Assembly: GCA_963921195.1 (NCBI GenBank)
Contig: OY992540.1
Span: forward strand, 196,477,640-196,541,639
Origin: Pegoplata infirma
Lineage: Eukaryota; Arthropoda; Insecta; Diptera; Anthomyiidae
DNA: 64,000 bases
Direction of reading: 5' to 3'
A model generated the notes under the pieces. The model saw only the letters and a list, made by a program, of their open reading frames with translations, was not told the origin of the DNA and did not search any database. Positions 54,986-64,000 of this stretch are shown in pieces; position 1 is the first letter of the stretch, and each line of letters opens with the position of its first letter. The position numbers and the translations under genes are program-made.

Positions 54986-55517
54986 AAAATTTATGAATAA
55001 AATATTAATGAAAAGAAAATTTATGACAAAACAAGTAAGAAAGTTATAGTCGGTCAAGACCGACCATATGATACCCTACACCAGTGTTTTCCGGAAAATG
55101 GGTACCAAGTCAACACAAGGACCGATTGTATCTGTCTTTTTTTAGATCTTTATCTAGTGCAAAAAACACACACGGATCAAATTTTAGTGGAATTGGTTTA
55201 TTTTTTTGTCAATAAACCAATTTAACTGAATATCGGTCGAAATTTTTATATGGGGGACTAAGTCCAAAAATGGTCTAATTATTTTCCGATTTGATTAGGT
55301 TACTGAAGTATACGTTTAACACCTAAAAATAAAATTTTTATCAAATATTTCCATTTTCATGAATTTTGAGGGAATTATGTGATAATCGAGAGGGTGGTTT
55401 GTATGGGGACTACCAGAAGGACTTACCCGATTTCTTTGAAATTTGGAATGGTGACTCATGCATACAAAATTTTATTACCTGCACTCTAAAAAGTCCTTGT
55501 AAAAATACTACTATAAA

Positions 55518-58195
55518 GTGGGTAAATTTTTATGTAAAATAACACACAACGCCTAAAATTGAGCACCAAGTGTTTAAAATTTTAGTTTACACACAAAAAT
55601 TTTAATATTACGCACATTATATAGTATTTTGTGAGTTTATAAAAATATTTTTAAAATTATAAACACAAAATTTTTAAAATTACACATTTAATGTTTATTG
55701 TAAACACTAAGTGTTTAATTTTCAATATTAAACATTAAATGCGTAATATTCAACAATTTTAAAATACAAATTGTCAAAATAAAATAAAAAAGAAAAATTT
55801 AACCAGAAAATTTTGTTATGCGCGCAATTAAACTAAAATAACGCGAAAAAAACATAAAATAAAAACAAATAAATTTAAACAAAAGTGAAAATATTAACCA
55901 ACGCGTTGCTGATCAAAGACACAAAAACAAACCCGATTTTTTTAAATTTGTAATATTTATGAAAAATATACATTGCATTTTTTCTTAAATATTTGCAATT
56001 ATAAATCAGAGAGGTAAGTACCACAAATGTCTTGGATTTTTTGAATTATTCTTTACAAAAATGTGTGGATATCAGAATATAGGAATATTTTTTGGAAAGA
56101 AAAAGTGTCTCAGATTATGAGAATTTATCTACAGAAAAAAATTTTTCAAATCCTTAGCAGATTCTGGGAAGATTTCAATAAAAATTTTTTGATTTCAACA
56201 GATTTTTTTCTGCAAAAAAAAAAAAAAATGGACCAGTTTCTGAGAATTTTTCTATAGAAAAAATATTTCTGATTCTGAAAACTTTTCTATAGAAAAAATA
56301 TTTCTGATTCTGAAAACTTTTCTATAGAAAAAAAATTTCAGATTCTGAGAATTATTCTATATACGAAATATCTCAGACTTTGAGAATTTTTCTATAGAAC
56401 AAAAATATATTCTCATATTTTGTCTTTAGAAAAAATATCTCAGAATCTTATATTTTGTCTATAAAAAATATATCAGATTCTGATATAATTTTTCGATAGA
56501 AAAAATTCAATGAAATATAAAAATATCTCATACTCTGAGAATTTTTCTAAAGAAAAAATTTCTTATATTTTCTATAGAAAAAATATTTTAGATTCTGAGA
56601 ATTATTCTATTAAAGAAATATTCAGATTCTAAAACTTTCTGTAGAAAAAAAAATCTCAGATTCTAAGAAATTTTCTATAGAAAAAAATATCAGATTCTGA
56701 GTAATTTTCCGTAGAAAAAATATATCCGATTCTGAGAAATTTTCTATAGAAAAAATGTATCAGATTCTAAGAATTTTTCTATAGAAAAAACAAATCAGAT
56801 TCTGAGAATTTTTCTATGGAATAAATATCTCAGATTCTTAGAATTTTTCAATCAAAAAAAATAACTCAGATTGTAAGAATTTTAATATAGAAAAAATATC
56901 TTCGATTCTAAAAATTTTTCTTTTACAAAATATCTTAGATTCTGAGAGTTTTTCTGTAGAAAAATTATTTCAGATTCCGAAATTTTTTTAATTTTCCCAG
57001 ATTTGGAGAATTTTTCTATAAAAAAAATATCTCAGATTCTAAGAATTTTTCTATAAAAAAAAATATCTCTAAAAAATATTTTAAGAATTTTTCTAGAGAA
57101 AAAATATTTTAGATTCTGAAAATTTTTCATAGAAAAAATTCTTTAGATTCTGAGAAATTTTCTATAGAAAAAATATCTCAGATACTGAGAATTTTTCTAT
57201 AGAAAAAATATCTTAGATACCTAGAATTTTTCTATAGAAAAAGTATTTTAGATTCTGAGAATTTTTCTATAGAAAAAATATCTCAGATTCTAAGAACCTT
57301 TCTTTAAAAAAATATCACAGATTTTAAGAATTTTTCTAAAAAAAAAAAAATTTAGATTCTAATAATTTTTCTATAGAAAAAATTCTTTAGATTCTGAAAA
57401 ATTTTCTATAGAAAAAATATCTCAGATACTGATTTTATAGAAAAAATATCTCAGATACAAAGAATTTTTCTATAGAAAAAATATCTCAGATTCTGAGAAT
57501 GTCTCCGATTCTGACTTATTTTGTAAAGAAATATTATCTTGAATTCTGAGAATTTTTCTATAGAAAAAACTTCTCGGATTCTGAAAATATTCCCTTGTAT
57601 GATTTAAATATCAAAAATATCTCGTAAATAATGTGAAATTTTTTTATACTTGCAGTTTGAGACAACAACTTATGATAAGAAAGTAAAGTTCCAAGGAATT
57701 CTCCACTCATTGCGATTGTCAATTCTTTAATTTAACAAATTTTATCTTTTATGTGGTTATAGTAACGTGTTATTTTTCATTTGTTATTAATATTTAGTTT
57801 AAGTTACGAATAATTTTATAACCCCAAAAAAAAAATTGCATTTAAATTATAATTTTTGAATATTATACATATTTCACTATTATTATTTCAGTTTAAATAA
57901 AAACTATAAAAATAATAATAAAAATGCATTTTTGGTATTATTTGTTTATAGGAATAAATTTTTTAGCAGTTTGTTAAAAATTAGGCACCTTTTATGTAAA
58001 AGAAAGCATTTAAGATGCAATATTAAACATTTTAAATCTATTTTTGAGCACAAATAGGCTAAAATTACACATTTTGTGTGTATTGTCAGAAAATTTTGAA
58101 AGCAGTTCATTTGTAGGTTTACACACAAAATGTTTACAACTACACACTTTGTGTGCAAATGTTGAAATTTAAACACATCGAGTATTTTTACCCAC
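55518..58195. mobile_element. Element N, TIR-like unit carrying a minisatellite
   Basis: GTGGGTAAATTTTTATGT at the left and ACATCGAGTATTTTTACCCA plus C at the right are roughly inverted. Inside both ends are ACACAAA/TTTGTGT-rich segments (ACACACAAAAATTTTAATAT; TACACACTTTGTGTGCAAAT). The middle 56050-57600 is the minisatellite. A 17-bp direct repeat ATAAAGTGGGTAAATTT flanks the whole composite (55513-55529, 58580-58596). Boundaries and class are uncertain. Confidence 0.4.
56050..57600. repeat. 35-bp minisatellite, about 40 degenerate units
   Basis: Consensus unit: CTATAGAAAAAATATCTC followed by AGATTCTGAGAATTTTT. TTTTTCTATAGAAAAA is a 16-bp palindrome and CTCAGATTCTGAG is nearly one, so each unit can fold on itself. 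Units vary from about 30 to 42 bp with frequent substitutions. Any ORF here is a repeat read-through. Related but more decayed arrays are at 15230-15610 and 49500-50040. Confidence 0.85.
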
Positions 58196-58550
58196 CCGAG
58201 TAAAAAAAAAAACTTTGAAGATCTAATTTGATCTCAAAATTGGCTGTATCAAGTTGGATCAAATACTGATCTAATTGTATTATTTTAGATACACAAATAT
58301 AAAAAATGATATAATTAGATCCGAATTTTGGTCACATCCAATTAAATCCAGTTGATCTTATTTTATATAAATTAATATAGATTTATATAATTACATAAAG
58401 TCAAATATATTTATATATAATCTCAGATAAGATAATGGAGCCGCAATAAATCTTAGATAAAATTAGATCTGAACATATAAAAAGTCATATATAATTTCAT
58501 ATGATTGTATCAAATTATATATCATTATATCAAAACTTTTTTACTAGGGC
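58195..58550. mobile_element. Element P-1, GATC-rich TIR element
   Basis: The left end CCCGAGTAAAAAAAAAAAC (with TTTGA) and right end TCAAAACTTTTTTACTAGGG are inverted with few mismatches. The body is packed with variants of GATCTAATT, ATTAGATC and ATATAATT. The window end (63847-64000) shows the same left end and GATC-rich body. It is non-coding. Confidence 0.55.
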
Positions 58551-58587
58551 ACTTTATTGTAGGAGAACAGTTACCTACAATAAAGTG
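58550..58587. other. Perfect 14-bp hairpin
   Basis: CACTTTATTGTAGG and CCTACAATAAAGTG pair without mismatch around the 10-base loop AGAACAGTTA. It lies between element P and the resumption of Hel-C-4. It may be a remnant terminus or a short inverted duplication made at the insertion. Confidence 0.9.
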
Positions 58588-59003
58588 GGTAAATTTCAAC
58601 AAAAATTTATAAGAGTGTGCTAAATTTGAAAGCGATATCTGTTATATTAAGGTAATTAGAGTCATTAAGGCCGAATCCAAAGGGGGCGTTTGTATGGGGG
58701 CTAGGGGTTAACATGGACCGATTATCTCCAATTTCAATAGGCTTCGTCCTTGGGCCAACAGATGCTTAAGTTTCAAATTTCAAGTCAATTGATAGAAAAT
58801 TGCGACCTGTATCGTGCTTAAATCGATAGATGGACAGACGGACGGACAGACGGACGGACGGACATCGCTAAATCGACCCAAAAAGTAATTCTGAGTCGAT
58901 CGGTATGCTTGGAGGTAGGTCTAGGACCAATATTTCGGGTTGTTACAAACACCAGCACAAACTCATTACACCCTGTACCACAGAGTGGTGTAGGGTATAA
59001 AAA

Positions 59004-59844
59004 TATTGATGAACAAAACAATTCGATGAAAAAAAAAAATTAATAAAAAAAATATTGATGAAAAAAATATTGATGAAAAAAATTGATGAAAAAAAATATT
59101 GATGAAAAAAAAAAAATATTGATGAAAAAAAAAATTACGAAAAAAAAAATAGTGATGAAAAAAAAAATAGTGAATAAAAAAATATTGATGAAAAAAAAAT
59201 TGATGAAAAAAATAGTGATAGAAAAAATATTGATGAAAAAAAAAAAATATTGATAAAAAAAAATATTGATGAAAAAAAAAATATTTATGAAAAAAAATAT
59301 TGATGAAAAATAAATATTGATGAAAAAAAAAAAATATGCTGATGAAAAAAAAATGAAGAAAAAAAATATTGATGAAAAAAAAACAGTGATGAAAAAAAAT
59401 ATTGATGAAAAAAACAAATATTGATGAAAAAGAAATAATGAAAAAAAAATATTGATGAAAAAAAAAATATTGATAAAAAAAAAATAGTGATGAAAAAAAT
59501 ATTGATGAAAAAAAAAAATATTGATGAAAAAAAATATTGATGATAAAAAAAATATGATGAAAAAAAATTTGATGAAAAAAAAAAATAGTGATGAAAAAAA
59601 AAAATGTTGATAAAAAAAAAATAATGATGAAAAAAAAATATTGATGAAAAAAAAAATATTGATGAAAAAAAATATTGATGAAAAAAAAAATTTTGATGAA
59701 AACAAAAAAAATTGTGAAGAAACAAAAAATATTGATGAAAAAAAATAGCGATGAAAGAAAAAATATTGATAAAAAAAAATAGTGATGAAAAAAAAATATT
59801 GATGAAAAAAAAATTGATGAAAAAAAAATAATAATAAAAAAAAA
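59004..59844 (-). repeat. A-rich array of X-9
   Basis: About 50 units of GATGAAAAAAAATATT with TAGTGATGAAAAA variants. The minus-strand frames of up to 301 codons consist almost entirely of Phe, Ile, Ser, Asn, His and Tyr and are not genes. Bounded by Hel-C-4 (left) and Hel-C-5 (right). Confidence 0.9.
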
Positions 59845-60670
59845 ACAAGTAAGAAAATTATAGTCGGTCAAGACCGACCATATAATACCCTACACCAGAG
59901 TTTCCCGGACCATGGGTCCCAAGGTCAAACATGGACTGATTAGATCTATATTTTGTCAAATCTTTAATAAGTGTAAAAAGCAATCACTAATCAAATTTGA
60001 GTGGAATAGGCTTCTTTTTGTTGACAATAAATCGCTTCAACTGAATATCGGGCGAAATTTCCACATGGGACCTAAGTCCAAAATGGTCCGATGATAATTA
60101 GATTTGATAAGGTTATTAAAGTACGCGTTTAACATACACAAACAGAATTTTAATTAAATATTTTCTATTTTCATGAAAATTGAGAGATTTATGTGAAAAT
60201 CGGGAAGGTGGTTTGTATGGGGGCTACTAGAAGAACTGGTTCGATTTCTTTAAAATTCGGAATGGTAATTTGTGTATAAAACATTAATTCCTGCCAAATT
60301 TTGAAAAGATACCTATTAAAATGCGACTATTAGAGTCATTTGAGCCAAAACTAAAAAGGACCTTTGTATGGGGGCTAGGTCTAAATATGGACCAATAGGC
60401 TTCGTCCTTGGGCCAAAAGAGGCTTAAGTTTTAAATTTCAAGTCAATTGATCGAGAATTGCGACCTGTATCGTGTTTACACCGTTTACATGGACAGACAG
60501 ACGGACGGACGGACAGACGGACGGACGGACATCGCTAAATCGACTCAAAAAGTGATTCTAAGTCGATCGGTATACTTAAAAGTGGGTCTAGGACCAATAT
60601 TTCGGGTAGTTACAAACATCAGCACAAACTCATTATACCCTGTACCACAGTGTGGTGTAGGGTATAAAAA
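59845..60670 (+). mobile_element. Hel-C-5, complete reference copy
   Basis: ACAAGTAAGAAAATTATAG at the left with the palindrome GTCGGTCAAGACCGAC. GACGGACGGACGGACAGACG tract at 60495-60530. CTGTACCACAGTGTGGTGTA hairpin ending GGGTATAAAAA at 60670. At 826 bp it is the cleanest copy and defines family C. Confidence 0.88.
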
Positions 60671-60725
60671 TATTGATGAAAAAAAAGAAAAATGTTGGTG
60701 AAAAAAAATAATAGTTAATAAAAAA

Positions 60726-61271
60726 ACAAATGAGAGAGTTAAATTCCGCTGTGCCGAATCTTTTATACCCTCCAAAATTAAAAAAAATATAAAAAAAAAT
60801 TGTCAGGGCCGTTTGTTTGGGGGGGGGGGGGGGGTGATGGGGGTCAGTGGGGGTCAGTGGGGGACGTTGAGAGCACCTTACCATCCCGATAAATATAACA
60901 AATGCTTCATTTATTTAACAAAAATACAAAAAAAACATGTAAAAAAGTGTATTTTTTCAGAGGTTGGTTCAGTTCTTCGAGGGGGAACTTTTTTCCCCCT
61001 GAGCGAATTTTTCCCACTTACGAACTTAACCTGCCTAGGACCATAAGACATATTCACGCCAAATTTCAGGAGGCTAGCTCTTTTATTTTGGACTGCATCG
61101 TGCCATCTACAGACAGACGGACGGGCGGACGGACATTCACAGAATGTCTTAGAATCGATCATGGATCAATAATATATATACTTTATGGGGTCCCCGGCCG
61201 ACATTTCTATGCGTTACAAACGGAATGACAAAGTGAGTATACCCCCATACTGTGGTTGGAGGGTATAAAAA
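60726..61271 (+). mobile_element. Hel-D, complete, with a G-rich insert
   Basis: ACAAATGAGAGAGTTAAATT then the palindrome AATTCCGCTGTGCCGAATC and TTTTATACCCTCCAAAAT. A decayed GACGGACGGGCGGACGGACA tract is near 61118-61135. ACTTTATGGGGTCCCCGG follows, and the hairpin end is CCCATACTGTGGTTGGAGGG plus TATAAAAA. It contains the 60819-60864 G-rich segment. The frames at 60813-61228 are not convincing genes. Confidence 0.75.
60819..60864 (+). other. G-rich segment, potential G-quadruplex
   Basis: A 16-G run, then three GGGGG tracts separated by GATG- and TCAGT-type linkers (unit GGGGGTCAGT). Four or more G-tracts with short loops meet the usual G4 pattern. It is the strongest GC anomaly in the window. 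Confidence 0.85.
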
Positions 61272-61734
61272 AATATTGAGGAAAAAAAAATATTGATGAA
61301 AAAAAAATATTGATGAAAAAAAAAATGTTGATGAAAAAAAAAAAAAAATATTGATGAAAAAAAAAAAAATATTGATGAAAAAACAATATTGATGAAAATA
61401 AAAATATTGATGAAAAAAAAAATATTGATGCAAAATAAATATGTTACCAGCTGGTAAATATTTGTTTTATTCACCACGAGGTGAATTATTATCCAAGTTA
61501 CAAACCCAAGTTACTAAAACATTTGGTTTTAAGAAAATGAAAACAGTAATTCCAATTTTCTTTTTTGTTAATCGTTAAAATTAGACACCAATTTTTTTAA
61601 AATTAGACACCAGCCTAAAAACATTATCATGTTAATAAAATGAAATTAAGCGGAATTTTTTTTACTAAACATTTTTTGCGAATTTTTTTTTTTTTAAACA
61701 AAAATTTTTTTTTTTTAAATAATCTTTTTGGCCA

Positions 61735-61985
61735 TGTGTAGGGTATCAATACATTCGGCAATGGGGGCCCCCGTAGGCTAGTTGATAGCGTGCGATTCCC
61801 ACCAGAACCCTTGGTTTTTTTCGCTATAACGAGACGACGGTCATTGTTACCAGTTCTCGGTTAGGTTGAATTTATTAAAAATGAGTTGTAAATAAATAAA
61901 AAGAATAAATAAAAATAATTGATCATGTGATCAAAACTATATATATAATATACATTCGGCAATGCCAAATTTAAAATTTTTCTTG
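61735..61985 (-). repeat. Hel-A 5' fragment split by a SINE
   Basis: GTAGGGTATCAATACATTCG then GCAATG, interrupted, then GGCAATGCCAAATTTAAAAT followed by TTTCTTGTTT: an inverted Hel-A start with the ATTCGGCAATGCC palindrome. Confidence 0.6.
61764..61949 (+). mobile_element. 186-bp tRNA-related SINE with a 15-bp target duplication
   Basis: The head GGGGGCCCCCGTAGGCTAGT includes an A-box-like TAGGCTAGTTG, soon followed by GCGATTCCCACC, a B-box-like word, closer than in a tRNA, so the anticodon arm is deleted. The body ends in AAATAAATAAAAAGAATAAA and (TA)n. ATACATTCGGCAATG is repeated exactly on both sides (61749-61763, 61950-61964), a long target duplication typical of LINE-mobilised SINEs. 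Confidence 0.8.
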
Positions 61986-62078
61986 TTTTGTGTTTATATT
62001 GACCTTAAAAGACAACTTTTCCGACCCCGAAGATTTTTAAATTCGAAATAAGGAAAATTTGCTTCACCCTTCTAATCA

Positions 62079-63277
62079 CACTGATAGAAATTTGTACATG
62101 AAAATAATGAAAATCTACATTAATGTTATGCAAAATGACGTTAAAAAGGAACCTATGCAGGGTTTCATTGAATTAATGAAATAGTTATCACAAAATGTAA
62201 TTGCAGAAACAAGTTTCATTAAATTAATGAAAATTGTTCATATACAATATAAATTGTATTTTATGAAAATTTTTCATTACTTTAATGAAAAAAGTATTTA
62301 ATTTTTATGAAATACTTTCATTGAATAAATCCTACTTTTTATTTTTGAAATGAAATACTTTCATTAAATAAATGCTACTTTTGTTTTTAAAATAAAATAA
62401 TATATGAAATTGTAAAGATATTTTTATAGAATTAAAAATAATAAAAAATGCTTTTCACTTACAAGGGAAGTCTCCCTAGTGTCACCCGCGGATCTTTATG
62501 GAATTGGTTTTATTTTGTAGAGCAGAAAAAATAAAGGGACACGTATTTTTTTTTTAGCGGCCCAAATTCATATTTAGGGGGTAAAAAGGAGGGGGAAAAA
62601 CAAGTCCATCTCCTATATTATGCAAAGAAACCTAGTCATGTTACATACCAAATGAAAGGTCTTTGGAAACCTATCTGCGTGTGCTAAGAACGTGTACAAA
62701 CATGCACAACTTTTCGTCATATTGAGTAAAATACCAAAACATTTTACATTTTATTTAAAATTTCAGAAAAAAAAAATCACAAAATAACCAAGTTAAAAAA
62801 ACACTTCACTCACATATTTTGTTATTTAATCTATAGATTTCACTCAGTTTTCTCACACAAAATTTTACTATAACATTTACTTTTAATATATGAGTAAAAC
62901 CACGAAATAATATAAAACATGGCGAGTATAATAAATACTTATAATTAATCCATAACATTTCATTTTAAATTTCGTATAAAAATTCTTAAAAAAAAATCAT
63001 ACATTATTTCGGACCGATCTGATCAGTTGTTTTTTGCGCGCGTGAACTAACAGAATAAACAGACACCAAACGAGAGGTGTCAAAAAACGGAAAATTTTAT
63101 AAACAAATCTTAATGAAATTTTTTAATGAAACTTTGAAATCTAATGAATCAAAATTAATGAAAATCTTAAACAATATGTATGAAATTTCATTCAGCATAT
63201 GAAATATTTCTTTGTTGTAATGAAACAATATTAATGAATTCCATTCATTAGTGATATGAAGCGTTTTTCTATCAGTG
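62079..63277. mobile_element. Element R, 12-bp TIR element with FB3-2 nested
   Basis: Perfect ends CACTGATAGAAA and TTTCTATCAGTG. Both flanks of the interior are rich in ATGAAA/AATGAAA words. FB3-2 is inserted at 62462. The flanking bases do not give a clear target duplication. The weak frame at 63097-63408 spans the TIR and is not a gene. Confidence 0.65.
62462..62745. mobile_element. FB3-2, truncated copy with FB4 empty site
   Basis: CAAGGGAAGTCTCCCTAGTG begins right after TTA (62459-62461). The copy follows FB3-1 through CACGTATTTTTTTTTAGCGG and GAAACCTAGTCATG, where FB4 is absent, to ATTGAGTAAAATACCAAAA. The right end is missing. Confidence 0.75.
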
Positions 63278-63846
63278 CAGTCAGTCATTCCAGTCTTTAT
63301 ATATGCAGATGAGATCATGGACCGATATTTCGATGAGTTTAAAATGGAACGCAGAAATCCATATTGACTTACCCATACGTAAACCAACCATTTTAAAGAG
63401 AGCGACATATAAAGAAGCTGCTACCATAGAACGTACATTGTTAAGAATGTCAATTTATTTGTAACACATTTTTTTAAATAGGCTTTCACATCCAAAAGGT
63501 CCACACCCGCGTTCTACTTTATTTTGCTTATTTGTATATTCTTTTGAAATCTCTTCTGACATACCATCAATATTTTGCATTAATTATGTACATAAGAGTG
63601 ACTGGATTTGTATGGTAACAAAAAAAGTTTTTGATGTAGGGCCTAAAAATTCTGAGACTGAGTCTTACTCACAATCAGTGATTATTTTAAAGCACTTATA
63701 ATTTTGAAGCAACGTTCGGACTAAAAACTAACTTAAAAATCATGTTATCCCAAAAATGTGCCTCCAGAGACAGAAGCTGAGTACTTGTGACATCTATTTG
63801 GCAAAATATGGTAGCAAAGTCGAACAATATTTAACTGTTTACAGTC
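63278..63846. other. No recognisable gene
   Basis: A short Hel-like word (GGACCGATATTTCGATGAGT) at about 63320 is the only familiar sequence. No supported ORF or RNA gene. Confidence 0.4.
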
Positions 63847-64000
63847 CCGTGTAAAAATGGATTAGATCTTATCTGATCTGTTAATATCTATTCATATATG
63901 ATCGTATCTAATTGCATATAATTATATCTTAAATGACTAAAACCGAGATCTGATTATATCTCGGATTTAGATAACATTGTCACAAACTTATATGTGATCG
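63847..64000. mobile_element. Element P-2, left part, cut by the window end
   Basis: CCCGTGTAAAAATGGATTAG and the GATC/ATATAATT-rich body (GATCTTATCTGATCTG, TAGATAACATTG) match P-1. The right end lies outside the window. Confidence 0.5.

Larger units (their letters stand above)
55031..59003 (+). mobile_element. Hel-C-4, split by a 3.1 kb composite insertion
   Basis: The 5' part 55031-55490 (ACAAGTAAGAAAG, GTCGGTCAAGACCGAC, TACCCTACACCAGTG) and 3' part about 58597-59003 (GGCTTCGTCCTTGGGCC, GACGGACGGACAGACGGACG, CCACAGAGTGGTGTAGGGTA) are collinear with Hel-C-5. The intervening DNA holds element N, the minisatellite, element P and a hairpin. Confidence 0.8.
54986..61631 (-). mobile_element. X-9, array and L end with Hel-C-4, Hel-C-5 and Hel-D nested
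   Basis: Array pieces lie at 54986-55030, 59004-59844, 60671-60725 and 61272-61430, separated by three Helentron-like insertions. The L end follows at 61432-61631, with the perfect palindrome ATTCACCACGAGGTGAAT (61469-61486) and the terminal AAAACATTATCATG. A small duplication of the AATTAGACACCA word occurs at 61578-61610. The F end was probably lost with the V-2 breakpoint. Confidence 0.65.

Noticed and set aside
58966..59871. Long open frames (up to 301 codons) in A/T-rich arrays here and at 8.5, 19, 20, 35, 39, 41-42, 47 and 50 kb
   Set aside because: They encode almost only Phe, Ile, Asn, His, Ser and Tyr, occur in overlapping frames and follow the GATGAAAAAAAA repeat. They are read-through of a stop-poor tandem repeat.
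63097..63408. 103-codon minus-strand ORF
   Set aside because: It crosses the TIR of element R and a Hel-like fragment, with no domain and low-complexity ends.

Overview
This 64 kb window is AT-rich, repeat-dominated nuclear DNA of an insect, most likely a higher fly (Diptera, calyptrate-like). The support is short GT-AG introns (64 and 99 bp), a secreted single-domain C-type lectin of the fly type, LINEs with insect-type reverse transcriptase, two Transib-type DNA transposons, and many copies of short elements carrying (GTCY)n tracts that resemble the mini-me/DINE-1 (Helentron-like) repeats of Diptera. I see only one convincing host gene, the C-type lectin on the minus strand at 53592-54230. 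Nearly everything else is transposable-element DNA or its decay products. Family names below (Hel-A to Hel-E, X, FB1-FB7, Q, S, T, V, W, N, P, R) are local labels.

The main organising unit is repeat family X. Each X copy has one end with two small palindromes (L end, finishing in the terminal motif CATGATAATGTTTT), a central A/T-rich tandem array (about GATGAAAAAAAATATT, or its complement), and a second end (F end) that also carries CATGATAATGTTTT in inverted orientation. Nine copies or partial copies occur (X-1 2606-9180, X-2 18697-20592, X-3 26200-34535, X-4 35578-36424, X-5 38699-39633, X-6 40729-44222, X-7 46126-48859, X-8 50055-50790, X-9 54986-61631). The arrays act as landing pads: Hel-A, Hel-B, Hel-C and Hel-D elements (ACAAGTA-like end, subterminal palindrome, GTCY tract, GAGGGTATA or TAGGGTATA hairpin end) lie inside them.

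Layout. 1-2600: a hAT-like remnant, a foldback MITE (FB1), and a tRNA-derived SINE in repeat T. 2606-9180: X-1, split by foldback FB2, itself split by a LOA/I-type LINE with a fully open ORF2. 9181-12190: repeat T remnants with Hel-A and Transib-1. 12320-18500: inverted repeats and foldback MITEs (FB3 with FB4 nested in it, FB5). 18697-23034: X-2, an uninterrupted FB2 copy that preserves the LINE empty site, and FB6. 23035-26199: low-complexity DNA. 26200-34535: the deepest nest, X-3 containing Hel-B-1, which contains a 5'-truncated LINE carrying a five-copy 645-bp satellite and a (TATC)n tail, and also Transib-2. 34536-52700: further X copies, Hel insertions, a hAT MITE and TIR elements. 52705-54300: Hel-C-3 and the lectin gene. 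54795-61631: X-9, with three Hel insertions and a 1.5 kb 35-bp minisatellite. 61635-64000: a SINE with a 15-bp target duplication, TIR element R, and the start of a second P copy.

The most notable content is the pair of Transib-type elements with RSS-heptamer-like termini (CACAGTG/CACATTG), exact 5-bp target duplications and remnants of a RAG1-like transposase C-terminus, one with an intact-looking 64-bp intron. Because target duplications and empty sites are preserved in the window, the order of many insertions can be read directly.
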